5,739 bases of DNA, from NCBI GenBank assembly GCA_902806105.1, contig CADCVI010000196.1:1-5739 (forward strand), given 5' to 3'. The notes under the pieces were generated by a model that had not been told where the DNA came from, made no database searches, and saw nothing but the letters and a program-made list of their open reading frames with translations. Of the stretch, positions 1-5,556 are shown piece by piece (the first letter of the stretch is position 1; each line of letters opens with the position of its first letter). Source of the stretch: an uncultured Rubrobacteraceae bacterium. GTDB lineage: Bacteria; Actinomycetota; Rubrobacteria; Rubrobacterales; Rubrobacteraceae. Position numbers and translations under genes: made by a program.

Positions 1-174
1 GAAGGGGTCCGCGCCGAGGCCGGGGACGGATGGGAAGAGGACCCGGCCGTCCTTCGGGGCCGCAACGCGACCCGCGCAGAGCACGGCCTCCCGCCCGTCG
101 GCGAGGAGCCAAGACCACCCACCCATCCCGCCCCCGGGAAGCGCCCCCTCTGGCGCAGGCTCCTCGGCGGGTAG
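1..174 (+). CDS. 3' end of an unidentified protein with a Pro/Arg-rich tail (partial)
   Basis: Frame 1 is open from the window edge to a TAG at 172-174 and gives the last 57 residues of a protein that begins upstream. About four fifths of its codons end in G or C, as in the genes next to it. The visible part has no domain. It is hydrophilic and looks disordered, with Pro-rich stretches (EEPRPPTHPAPG, residues 35-46 of the fragment), and ends in a basic, Trp-containing tail (KRPLWRRLLGG). Such tails are common at the C-terminus of high-GC actinobacterial proteins and say nothing about function. The stop lies 11 bases before the hydrolase ATG, so the two are probably co-transcribed. Family and full length cannot be told from here. 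An alternative reading is that the open frame is chance in GC-rich DNA. Confidence 0.5.
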   Translation, partial: EGVRAEAGDGWEEDPAVLRGRNATRAEHGLPPVGEEPRPPTHPAPGKRPLWRRLLGG

Positions 175-185
175 AAAGTACGGCG

Positions 186-1055
186 ATGATCCACAGAAAC
201 TCCGTCACGCAGGAGGAGCTCGACGCCCAGTACAACCTGCGCGCCCTGATCCCGGAGTCCGCCACGCGGTACGAGGAGTTCTGCGAGAGCGAGAGCGAGA
301 AGCTCCGAACCGAGCTCGACCACCGGCTCGACCTCCCCTTCGGCCCGACGCTCGCCGAGCACCTCGACGTGTACCCGGCGCCGGATACCCGCGGGGACGC
401 GCCAATCCTCGTCTACGTACACGGCGGGTTCTGGGTCCTCAGGACGAGCAAGGAGTTCGGCTTCGTCGCCCGCGGCCCGGCCTCGAAGGGGGTGGCGACC
501 GTCGTCACCAACTACGCCGTCGCCCCGGCGGTGAAGCTGGGCGAGATGGTGCGCCAGACCCGCGCGGCCGTCGCCTGGGCGTACAAGAACGCCGCGAGCT
601 TCGGCGGCGACCCGGACCGCCTGCACGTCGTCGGCCACTCCGCCGGCGGCCACCTCGTGGCGACGCTCCTGATGACGGACTGGGAGGGCGAGTACGGCCT
701 GCCACGCGACGTCATCAAGGGCGCGACCGCCATCAGCGGCCTCTACGACCTCTCGCCCTTCCCGTACACCTTCCTCCAGCCGAAGCTCGGGCTCACGGCC
801 GACGAGGTGCTTGAGTACAGCCCGATCCTGCACGTCCCGGACGAGGCCCCGCCCCTCCTGCTCCCATACGGCGAGAGGGAGACCGAGGGTTTCAAGCAGC
901 AGTCCGAGGACTTCCTGGCCGCGTGGAAGGCCAAGGGCCTCGACGGGACCGTGCTCCCCATCCCCGGCAAGGACCACTTCGACATACTGGACGGCTTCCT
1001 CGACGCCCGAAGCCCCCTGCTCTCCCCCATCCTCGAAAGGATGGACGTCCGGTAG
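186..1055 (+). CDS. Alpha/beta hydrolase, arylformamidase (kynurenine formamidase)-like
   Basis: A 289-residue cytoplasmic serine hydrolase with no signal peptide or membrane segment. The oxyanion-hole motif HGGFW (residues 79-83), the nucleophile elbow GHSAGG (150-155, Ser152) and the late His264 (KDHFD) are in place. The acid position falls in GERETEGF (229-236), where Glu232 lies 32 residues before the His, the spacing I recall for the Asp-His pair of animal arylformamidase. HGG(F/Y)W and an N-terminus with a YNxRA-like stretch (QYNLRA, 15-20) are typical of the N-formylkynurenine hydrolase branch, which acts in tryptophan catabolism. Other esterases of this fold share the motifs, so the substrate is inferred. 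I chose ATG 186 because family similarity begins there; the open frame continues upstream to ATG 30 but only as an Arg/Pro-rich shadow. The Shine-Dalgarno is weak (a purine run at 173-178), which suits coupling to the stop 11 bases upstream. No other tryptophan-pathway gene is visible. Confidence 0.88.
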   Translation: MIHRNSVTQEELDAQYNLRALIPESATRYEEFCESESEKLRTELDHRLDLPFGPTLAEHLDVYPAPDTRGDAPILVYVHGGFWVLRTSKEFGFVARGPASKGVATVVTNYAVAPAVKLGEMVRQTRAAVAWAYKNAASFGGDPDRLHVVGHSAGGHLVATLLMTDWEGEYGLPRDVIKGATAISGLYDLSPFPYTFLQPKLGLTADEVLEYSPILHVPDEAPPLLLPYGERETEGFKQQSEDFLAAWKAKGLDGTVLPIPGKDHFDILDGFLDARSPLLSPILERMDVR

Positions 1056-1098
1056 AATCACGAGGTAAGCGATTCTCCCATCCCTGGAAGGCGGCGTA

Positions 1099-1311
1099 AT
1101 GGCCATAGAAGTCAGCGGCGGGATAGTGGTGCGCGAGCGCGGTACGGTAGTCACCTACCGGCAGAAGTGCGATGAGTGCGGCTACACCTACGATTACGAC
1201 AAGACCACCATCGTCCCCGCGTACTCGGTCCGCAGCGCCCGAAACTTCACCTGCCCCGAGTGCGGCCACTACCAGGAGGTGTCGATGCGTCATTACAACC
1301 CCGATCGGTAG
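1099..1311 (+). CDS. Small zinc-ribbon protein of unknown function
   Basis: A 70-residue protein with two CxxC knuckles, CDEC (Cys24, Cys27) and CPEC (Cys52, Cys55), 24 residues apart between knuckles, each followed by Gly. This is the pattern of a four-cysteine zinc ribbon. The N-terminus (IEVSGGIVVRERG) is predicted beta-rich and the remainder is soluble, with no signal peptide or membrane span. GGAAGG at 1086-1091 lies 7 bases before the ATG and fixes the start. It follows the hydrolase by 43 bases in the same direction and is likely in the same transcript, although a small 6-bp inverted repeat (1054-1059/1071-1076) lies between them. Zinc ribbons of this size can bind nucleic acid or a protein partner; nothing here picks one. 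I do not recognise a named family. Confidence 0.8.
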   Translation: MAIEVSGGIVVRERGTVVTYRQKCDECGYTYDYDKTTIVPAYSVRSARNFTCPECGHYQEVSMRHYNPDR

Positions 1312-1360
1312 TGATTGCGCCGTCCTCGCCGACGATTGCCCCGTCGTAAGTTTGTCGTGC

Positions 1361-1406
1361 CGACAGTGGCCGCAGGCGCCGTAGGTCCCGCCTGCGGCCA
1401 CTGTCG
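1361..1406. repeat. Perfect 18-bp inverted repeat with 10-base loop
   Basis: The left arm 1361-1378 (CGACAGTGGCCGCAGGCG) is the exact reverse complement of 1389-1406, around the loop 1379-1388. It lies 49 bases after the zinc-ribbon stop and at the 3' end of the minus-strand DUF4397 remnant, between two convergent genes. RNA from either strand would fold into a very stable hairpin, so it may stop transcription from both sides. Neither side is followed by a T-run, so it is not a standard intrinsic terminator. The 1389-1406 arm also encodes the DUF4397 residues ATVAAG, so the other arm looks like an inverted copy of coding sequence. Confidence 0.9.
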
Positions 1407-1982
1407 CGTTCGGCACCGTGAGGACGGTTTGGTCCGTGCCGGCGGCGTTCACGTTGGGGGTGTAGGTGCCCGTGGGGACACCGGCGTAGAGGGGGCGGCG
1501 TTGGGGAACGCGAGGCCGCTCACGAGGGTTTCTCCGCCCGCAGGGACCGCGTCGACCGGGCCGGCGGCCGGTGATGCGTTGACGACGCGCACCCTGGCGT
1601 TGCCATTGGAGGTTGCCGAGAGGACGTCGCAGATGTTGGCGGTGAGCGAGCCGTCCGCAACCGGGCCTTCGGTTGCCACAGTGTAGGCGTTACCGGCGGC
1701 CAACTCGACGGGGGCGTCGATCACGGACGTGGTGGTGTCGACGGTAGCGTAGACGGTGACCTGCTGGGTGCCGTCCGGGAGTGGCAGGTAGTCGGAGACC
1801 GTGGTGTAGGGAACGTTGGCGAGCGCCGGCGTGCCATTGGCGTAGACGTCGGGGTTGGGCGCATCTGGTGAGAGATAGGCTACTCGAACCTGGATCTCTC
1901 CCGTCGCCTACGCGGCGAAGGCCGGGGCGGCGAGCGCGAGGGCCGTTGACATCGCTAGACCGAGGATCGTTACTCGGCGGAT
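1381..1982 (-). pseudogene. Broken gene for a secreted DUF4397-domain protein
   Basis: Read from 1982 downwards, the strand encodes a textbook Sec signal peptide: basic n-region IRRV, then hydrophobic TILGLAMSTALALAAPAFAA. A mature domain follows with VRVAYLSPDAPNPDVYANG and, later, VRVVNASPAAGPVD, VSGLAFPNAA, GTYTPNV, AAGTDQTVLTVPN and AAGGTY. These are hallmarks of DUF4397, an extracellular beta-sandwich family of unknown function. Four defects are visible. ATC (1982-1980) stands where the start is expected, and the next ATG (1952-1950) would cut off the basic n-region. TAG at 1910-1908 follows the AxA site and probably replaced CAG. A one-base loss near the G-run 1491-1495 moves the reading frame between FPNAAP and LYAGVPTGTY. 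The C-terminal strands end at the inverted repeat. Codon bias is still high, so decay seems recent. Sequencing error could explain one defect but hardly all four. Confidence 0.8.
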
Positions 1983-2110
1983 CCTGCTCGGAGCAGAAGT
2001 CCTCTGTGTTCGAGGGTTGTCGGTCTGCGCCGTCTTAACGGTCGAGACCTGCCCGAGTCTTGCTTATCACGGCCTTCGTGCGTCGGGCATCATCCCCTCG
2101 CGGTGGGCGT

Positions 2111-2812
2111 TCAAGCGGCACCCGGCATCGTCGGTGATCCCCCGAAGGCACCCCCCGCCAGGCGCGGGCTGAGGTGTATCCTGCGGTTGCGCACCTCGAT
2201 CAGGCCCGCGCGCTGAAACTCGCTCATCACCTTGGAGACGGCCTCGCGGGTGGAGGCGATCATGCTCGCCAGGTCCTGGTGCGTCAGGCGCAATTCGATG
2301 ACCGTGCCGGCGCCGTCGGCCTCCCCGAAGCGCTCGCCGAGGTTCTGGAGGAGCGCGGCGAGGCGCGCGGAGACCTCCCGCTGCAGAAGGCTGTCCATGA
2401 CCTCCTCGGACTGCTTGAGGCGCTCGGAGAACGAGGCGAAGAGTTTCATGGCGAGGGCGGGGTCCCGCTTCACGATCTGGGCCATCATGTCCTTGCGCAC
2501 CACGATCACGCGGGCGTCGGTCAGGGCGAGGGCGTAGGCGGTCTGCCACGACCCCTGCTGCAAGCTAAGCTCCCCGAAGACGTCGCCGTCCTTGAGGAGG
2601 GCGACCGTCGCCTCCTTGTAGTCGCCGTAGATCTTGTACAGCCGCACGGTCCCGGAGGCGACGAAATAGAGCTGCCCGTCGGGGTCGCCCGGGGCGAAGA
2701 TGGTGTCCTTGGCCCCGTAGCGCCGCTCGGCCACCCGGATGCCCGCCCTCTCGAAGTCGCGCGGGGAGAGTCTCCGGTCGGCGGCGTCGCTGTCGAGGTA
2801 GTGCTTGATCAT
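2111..2812 (-). CDS. Crp/Fnr-family transcriptional regulator, NtcA-like
   Basis: A 233-residue cytoplasmic DNA-binding protein of typical Crp/Fnr length. Residues 30-105 form the cyclic-nucleotide-binding-type beta barrel (FAPGDPDGQLYFVASGTVRL, then GDVFGELSLQQG). Residues 108-145 give the long dimer helix, and about 175-215 the winged helix-turn-helix, with a recognition helix STREAVSKVMSEF (187-199) that carries the Arg-Glu pair usual in this family. The Arg-Ser that grips the cAMP phosphate is replaced by Gln90-Thr91, and there is no cysteine at all, so neither cAMP binding nor an Fnr-type iron-sulfur cluster is expected. The barrel reads most like NtcA-type regulators, which respond to 2-oxoglutarate, but the ligand is unproven. 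I chose ATG 2812 because AGGAG (2827-2823) sits 10 bases upstream; an in-frame ATG at 2878 would put codons across a palindrome. It is divergent from the LOV kinase. Confidence 0.93.
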   Translation of the reverse strand: MIKHYLDSDAADRRLSPRDFERAGIRVAERRYGAKDTIFAPGDPDGQLYFVASGTVRLYKIYGDYKEATVALLKDGDVFGELSLQQGSWQTAYALALTDARVIVVRKDMMAQIVKRDPALAMKLFASFSERLKQSEEVMDSLLQREVSARLAALLQNLGERFGEADGAGTVIELRLTHQDLASMIASTREAVSKVMSEFQRAGLIEVRNRRIHLSPRLAGGAFGGSPTMPGAA

Positions 2813-2852
2813 CTCTGTTTCTCTCCTCTCACACCGTTGGCCGTGAGACGGA

Positions 2853-2881
2853 CCGATGCTCCGTGGCGGCCGGAGCATCGG
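2853..2881. repeat. 11-bp perfect inverted repeat in the leader of the Crp/Fnr gene
   Basis: CCGATGCTCCG (2853-2863) and CGGAGCATCGG (2871-2881) are exact reverse complements around a 7-base spacer. The element lies 41 bases upstream of the regulator's ATG, between it and any likely promoter. It could be a dimer-binding operator, for autoregulation or for the divergent kinase, or an RNA hairpin in the 5' leader. It does not match the TGTGA-N6-TCACA Crp consensus. A second, weaker repeat, TCTCAC-N10-GTGAGA (2827-2832/2843-2848), lies just downstream of it in the leader. Confidence 0.75.
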
Positions 2882-3035
2882 ATGCGGTCGTTGGTGTGCT
2901 TTCGTGCTTCCATCTAAGGACGAGTATGGACCGGACGCGTCAAGGCGCCATCGGATTTTCCGACTACGGGAGCCCTGGTGATTGTGCCTAGGGCATTAGT
3001 CCTACTTCCCCTGGCTGGCGCCGTCCCGGACGTTG

Positions 3036-3041
3036 TATAAA
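3036..3041 (+). promoter_or_regulatory. Possible -10 element of the LOV kinase promoter
   Basis: TATAAA is the best -10-like hexamer before the kinase and stands out in this GC-rich region. No convincing -35 lies 16-18 bases upstream, so the promoter may depend on an activator. Initiation about 7 bases downstream would give a leader of roughly 60 bases. Confidence 0.35.
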
Positions 3042-3097
3042 GTAGACGGCTGCGGGATCTCCGATTGATGGGTTGGTCGTCGAGGGGGAGGTAGCGA

Positions 3098-3124
3098 ATG
3101 AGGGCGAACGGTGGACGATCCTGA
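3098..3124 (+). CDS. Possible 8-codon leader ORF overlapping the kinase start
   Basis: ATG 3098 opens a reading frame for MRANGGRS and stops at TGA 3122-3124, 11 bases into the kinase gene in another frame. The strongest Shine-Dalgarno of the region, GGGGGAGG (3084-3091), is spaced 6 bases from this ATG and is too far (19 bases) from the kinase GTG. Translation of the small ORF could couple to the kinase start by termination and re-initiation. It may equally be chance. Confidence 0.35.
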   Translation: MRANGGRS

Positions 3125-4151
3125 CAGGCTGCGTCTTTTCGAGAGGGCGGTAGCCGCCAGCACCAACTCCATCGTGATCACCGACGCCAGGCAACCCGAC
3201 GGCCCGCTGGTGTACGTCAACCCCGCCTTCGAAAGGACCACCGGCTACGCCGCCGAGGAGGCCCTGGGCCACAACTGCCGCTTCTTGCAGGGCGAGGACC
3301 GGGACCAGCCGGGGCTCGCGGAGCTCAAGGCCGCGGTACGGGCGGGGCGCCATTGCACCGTGGTGCTCCGGAACTACCGCAAGGACGGGACGCTGTTTTA
3401 CAACGAGCTAAGCGTCTACCCCGTGCGCGACGAGGGCGGCCACATGGCGAACTTTGTCGGGGTGCAGAACGACGTCACGGAGCGCATCCGGACCGAGGAG
3501 GCGCTGCGGGAGATCCGGCGGGCCGAGCGGCGCAGGATCGCCCGCGACCTTCACGATATCGTTCTCCAGGACCTCTCGGGCGCGCTGCAATCGCTGCGGC
3601 TCCTCCACCTGCGGGCCAAACGCTCGGACGCCGAGCTAGACCTCGCGGAGGAGCTCGAAGCCCTGGGACGCGCCTCCTCGGGGCTGCGCAGCGCCGTGTA
3701 CGACCTCAGGCGCGAGAAGGAGCGTCCGTTCGTGGGATCGGTGGAATCGCTCGTCGCGTTGAACCGGCAGGCCACGCCCGAGCGCGAGATTCGCCTGACC
3801 GTCGCGGAGGACTTCCCCGAGGAGCTTTCCGGGGGCAGGAGCGTGGAGCTATTGCGCGTCGTGCAGGAAGCTCTGACGAACGCTCGGCGTCACTCCGGGG
3901 CGAGACGCGTCGAGGTGAAGCTGGGGGCGGAGGACGGTGAGATCCTCGTGGAGGTCGCCGACGACGGCCGGGGCTTCGATCCCCGCTCCATCCGAACGGG
4001 CGTGGGCCTCTCGGCGATGCGCGAGAGGGCCGAGGGCATGGGCGGGACGCTCGCGGTCCACGGCAGGCCCGGCGAAGGGACGGCGGTCGCGGTCAGGATC
4101 CCTCGTTGGGACGATACTCAAGCTCCTCCACGTCTACGACCCCTTCCCTGA
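3111..4151 (+). CDS. LOV-domain (blue-light) sensor histidine kinase, HisKA_3 type
   Basis: A soluble 346-residue photoreceptor kinase. Residues 8-125 are a PAS/LOV domain with the signature GHNCRFLQG (53-61); Cys56 is the residue that forms the light-driven flavin adduct, and the flavin contacts Asn88 (NYRKDG), Asn98 (NEL) and Gln119 (GVQ) follow at the spacing of plant and bacterial LOV domains. A linker helix (121-140) leads to the HisKA_3 dimer helix with RRIARDLHDIVLQ, where His148 is the phosphorylated residue. The HATPase domain has the N-box VQEALTNARRH (Asn257), DDGRGF (284-289) and GVGLSAM (297-303). I chose GTG 3111 because GAGGG (3100-3104) lies 6 bases before it and no in-frame ATG is near. 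Its partner is surely the convergent NarL-type regulator. Residues 328-346 are encoded in the overlap with that gene and lie beyond the catalytic core. Confidence 0.95.
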   Translation: MDDPDRLRLFERAVAASTNSIVITDARQPDGPLVYVNPAFERTTGYAAEEALGHNCRFLQGEDRDQPGLAELKAAVRAGRHCTVVLRNYRKDGTLFYNELSVYPVRDEGGHMANFVGVQNDVTERIRTEEALREIRRAERRRIARDLHDIVLQDLSGALQSLRLLHLRAKRSDAELDLAEELEALGRASSGLRSAVYDLRREKERPFVGSVESLVALNRQATPEREIRLTVAEDFPEELSGGRSVELLRVVQEALTNARRHSGARRVEVKLGAEDGEILVEVADDGRGFDPRSIRTGVGLSAMRERAEGMGGTLAVHGRPGEGTAVAVRIPRWDDTQAPPRLRPLP

Positions 4152-4782
4152 CCGCGTAGATCACCGCCTGGGTCCTGTCGAAGATGTGCAGCTTCCTGTA
4201 GATGTTCGAGGTGTGGTTGCACACGGTCTTCTCGGAGATGCCTAGATAACGGGCGATCTGACGGTCGCTCTTGCCCTGGGCCAGGGCCCTTATGACCTCG
4301 AGTTCCCTGTCGGTGAGGGGCGGAACCAGCCGCGAACCCTTGGGGCTCCTCTCGCGCTGGAAGGTGTTGAGCATCTTCTGCGCGAGGTCCGGGGCGATGA
4401 TGGTGTCTCCGGCATACACCGTCCGAATGGCGCGCGCTACATCATCAAGGTCGGCGTCCTTGAGGATGTAGCCCTGCGCCCCGGCCTTTATGCCCTCGAA
4501 GACGTGCTCGTCGTCCTCGTGGGCCGTCAGGATCACGACGGCGGTTTGGGGCAGGAGGTCCCGGATCTCCCTGGTGGCGCTGATGCCGTCCTTCTTGGGC
4601 ATCGAGATGTCCATGAGGACCACATCCGGCTCTTCCCTCCGGCACAGCTCGACGGCCTCCTCGCCGTCGTGAGCCACGCCCACCACCTCCGTCCCCGGCA
4701 ACATGTCCACGAGGCCCGACAGCCCCTTGGCGAACAGCCGCTGGTCGTCCACGATCGCCACGCGGATGGTGCCCTCTTCCAC
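4093..4782 (-). CDS. NarL/LuxR-family response regulator
   Basis: A 229-residue transcription factor, the usual length for the NarL family. The receiver (residues 6-122) has the acidic pair Asp12-Asp13, phosphoacceptor Asp58 (VVLMDISMP), Thr86 and Lys108 (ILKDAD). The LuxR-type helix-turn-helix (156-215) reads LTDRELEVIRALAQGKSDRQ followed by IARYLGISEKTVCNH. HisKA_3 kinases pair with NarL-type regulators, so the facing LOV kinase is the expected phosphodonor. I chose GTG 4782 because family proteins begin a few residues before IRVAIVDD and a plausible promoter (4836-4864) would start transcripts near 4830. GAGG (4798-4795) is 12 bases upstream, rather far. ATG 4833 is in frame and would add 17 basic residues, and TTG 4791 is another option. 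The gene ends inside the kinase gene, overlapping it by 59 bases. Confidence 0.94.
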   Translation of the reverse strand: MEEGTIRVAIVDDQRLFAKGLSGLVDMLPGTEVVGVAHDGEEAVELCRREEPDVVLMDISMPKKDGISATREIRDLLPQTAVVILTAHEDDEHVFEGIKAGAQGYILKDADLDDVARAIRTVYAGDTIIAPDLAQKMLNTFQRERSPKGSRLVPPLTDRELEVIRALAQGKSDRQIARYLGISEKTVCNHTSNIYRKLHIFDRTQAVIYAVREGVVDVEELEYRPNEGS

Positions 4783-4835
4783 TTCGCTCAAGTGCCTCGT
4801 ATCCCTTCGTCGCCAGCGGCCAGCATAGCGCATGC

Positions 4836-4864
4836 CCTATCCATCGGATGCGTGGCCGGATCAA
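4836..4864 (-). promoter_or_regulatory. Candidate sigma-70-type promoter of the response regulator gene
   Basis: On the minus strand TTGATC (4864-4859) and GATAGG (4841-4836) are separated by exactly 17 bases. Both hexamers are partial matches. Transcription would begin near 4830, about 45 bases before GTG 4782 and too close to ATG 4833 for a normal leader, which supports the shorter protein. An inverted repeat GCCGG-ATCAA-CCGGC (4855-4869) covers the -35 and could be an operator. Confidence 0.4.
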
Positions 4865-5503
4865 CCGGCGAAACGCGAGTACCTTGCCCCCGAATCGTTG
4901 CCCATACGCGCTGCGAACTCATCGGTAATTTCTACGAACCACCGCAGGGTAATTCTGGCCAGTAAATACATCCTACCCCGGCGTATGCTCGATCCCGAAC
5001 ACCGCCCGAGGCTGCGGCGGGCGATCCCCGGCCTATGCGCTATTACTCCGATGCGGAGAAGGACCCTAGCAAGACCGGATGACCTTCTCATCCACGATAC
5101 CCTAAGGAGCCTGACCCAGTTAGCCCGCCGGACGAAGGTTCGGCGAGTTGGAACACCGCTCAGAGCGGACAGCAGAGCTTCACCGCGACGCGTAGGAGGT
5201 CCCGCAATCCCTCGTGCCCACAAGAACCTGGGTGCGTTGATCCCTCAACTGCACCACCCCACAAACACTCGGCGTGTTCGGCGTCTCGGTGCCTTCTCTC
5301 CGGGTCGTTTCTACCTCTCAATCACCTGGAGAGCCGGTGCCGCAATGCTGAAGGCCACAGACACCCTGGACGAGCGAGCGCTGTAGAGGACCACAGCCGC
5401 GGTTCGTAGAAGGGCTGGGCGTAAGGCCCGCAGGTATTGCCGGGGACAAAGACCCCGGCAGCGGCGCCTCGTGGAGGTAGAGGAGACCGCTGCCGGGGCT
5501 AGC
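4865..5503. other. Gene-poor stretch, no supported gene or RNA
   Basis: I read both strands here and found no coding frame with family features. The longer open frames are rich in Arg, Ser and Pro with irregular third-base use and look like chance. The sequence is visibly less GC-rich than the genes around it, with runs such as GGTAATTTCT (4924-4933) and CAGTAAATACATC (4960-4972). A near-direct repeat, GGTAATT at 4924-4930 and 4948-4954, lies about 140-170 bases upstream of the response regulator start. A plus-strand fragment reading MLKATDTLDERAL ends at TAG 5384-5386 and might be the end of a decayed gene, but no family could be assigned. No tRNA, CRISPR or transposon end was seen. Confidence 0.5.
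5438..5498. repeat. Two mutually exclusive stem-loops sharing one arm
   Basis: TGCCGGGG (5438-5445) can pair with CCCCGGCA (5453-5460) across 7 bases. The longer CCCCGGCAGCGG (5453-5464) can instead pair with CCGCTGCCGGGG (5487-5498), a 12-bp stem with a 22-base loop. Both cannot form at once. On the minus strand the 12-bp stem is followed by TCTTTGT, so it could be a second, weaker terminator behind the main terminator of the NlpC/P60 gene. Confidence 0.7.
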
Positions 5504-5543
5504 GAAAAAGATAAGCGGTGGACCGCAGTTAGCGGTCCACCGC
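5504..5543 (-). terminator. Intrinsic terminator of the NlpC/P60-like gene
   Basis: On the minus strand a perfect 12-bp stem GCGGTGGACCGC / GCGGTCCACCGC (5543-5532 and 5526-5515) with a 5-base loop is followed by TTATCTTTTT (5514-5505). The stem begins 13 bases after the TAA of the NlpC/P60 gene. Stem, loop and U-tract are all of textbook form. Confidence 0.93.
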
Positions 5544-5556
5544 AACAAGCTTTATG

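Noticed and set aside
30..185. N-terminal extension of the hydrolase from ATG 30
   Set aside because: The added residues are Arg/Pro-rich, without family similarity, and overlap a better coding frame for the end of the upstream gene.
1361..1406. The palindrome as a standard intrinsic terminator
   Set aside because: The stem is excellent but no T-run follows on either strand, so it is reported as an inverted repeat.
892..1452. Minus-strand open frame of 186 codons
   Set aside because: Only its first 27 or so codons carry signal, and these are the frameshifted end of the DUF4397 remnant; the rest is antisense to the zinc-ribbon and hydrolase genes.
2050..2089. Inverted repeat TGCCCGA (2050-2056) with TCGGGCA (2083-2089) after the Crp/Fnr gene
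   Set aside because: Only 7 bp with a 26-base loop and no T-run; too weak to call a terminator.
2174..2917. Long plus-strand open frame (247 codons) opposite the Crp/Fnr gene
   Set aside because: It is the antisense shadow of a clearly coding gene in GC-rich DNA; its product is rich in Gly, Val, Leu and His with no domain, and no Shine-Dalgarno decides its start.
4783..4833. ATG 4833 as the start of the response regulator
   Set aside because: The 17 extra residues are basic and atypical for the family, the Shine-Dalgarno is misplaced (AGGG one base away), and the candidate promoter would start transcripts at about that point. It is kept as an alternative.
2876..4852. The shared 11-mer CATCGGATGCG at 2876-2886 and 4842-4852, in two promoter regions
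   Set aside because: Several 11-base matches are expected by chance in a window of this size, and no symmetry or third copy supports a binding site.
4832..5386. Plus-strand open frame of 184 codons and the opposing frame 4861-5223
   Set aside because: Composition is Arg/Ser/Pro-rich with irregular third-base use, no domain, no ribosome site, and the plus frame starts inside the regulator's promoter region.
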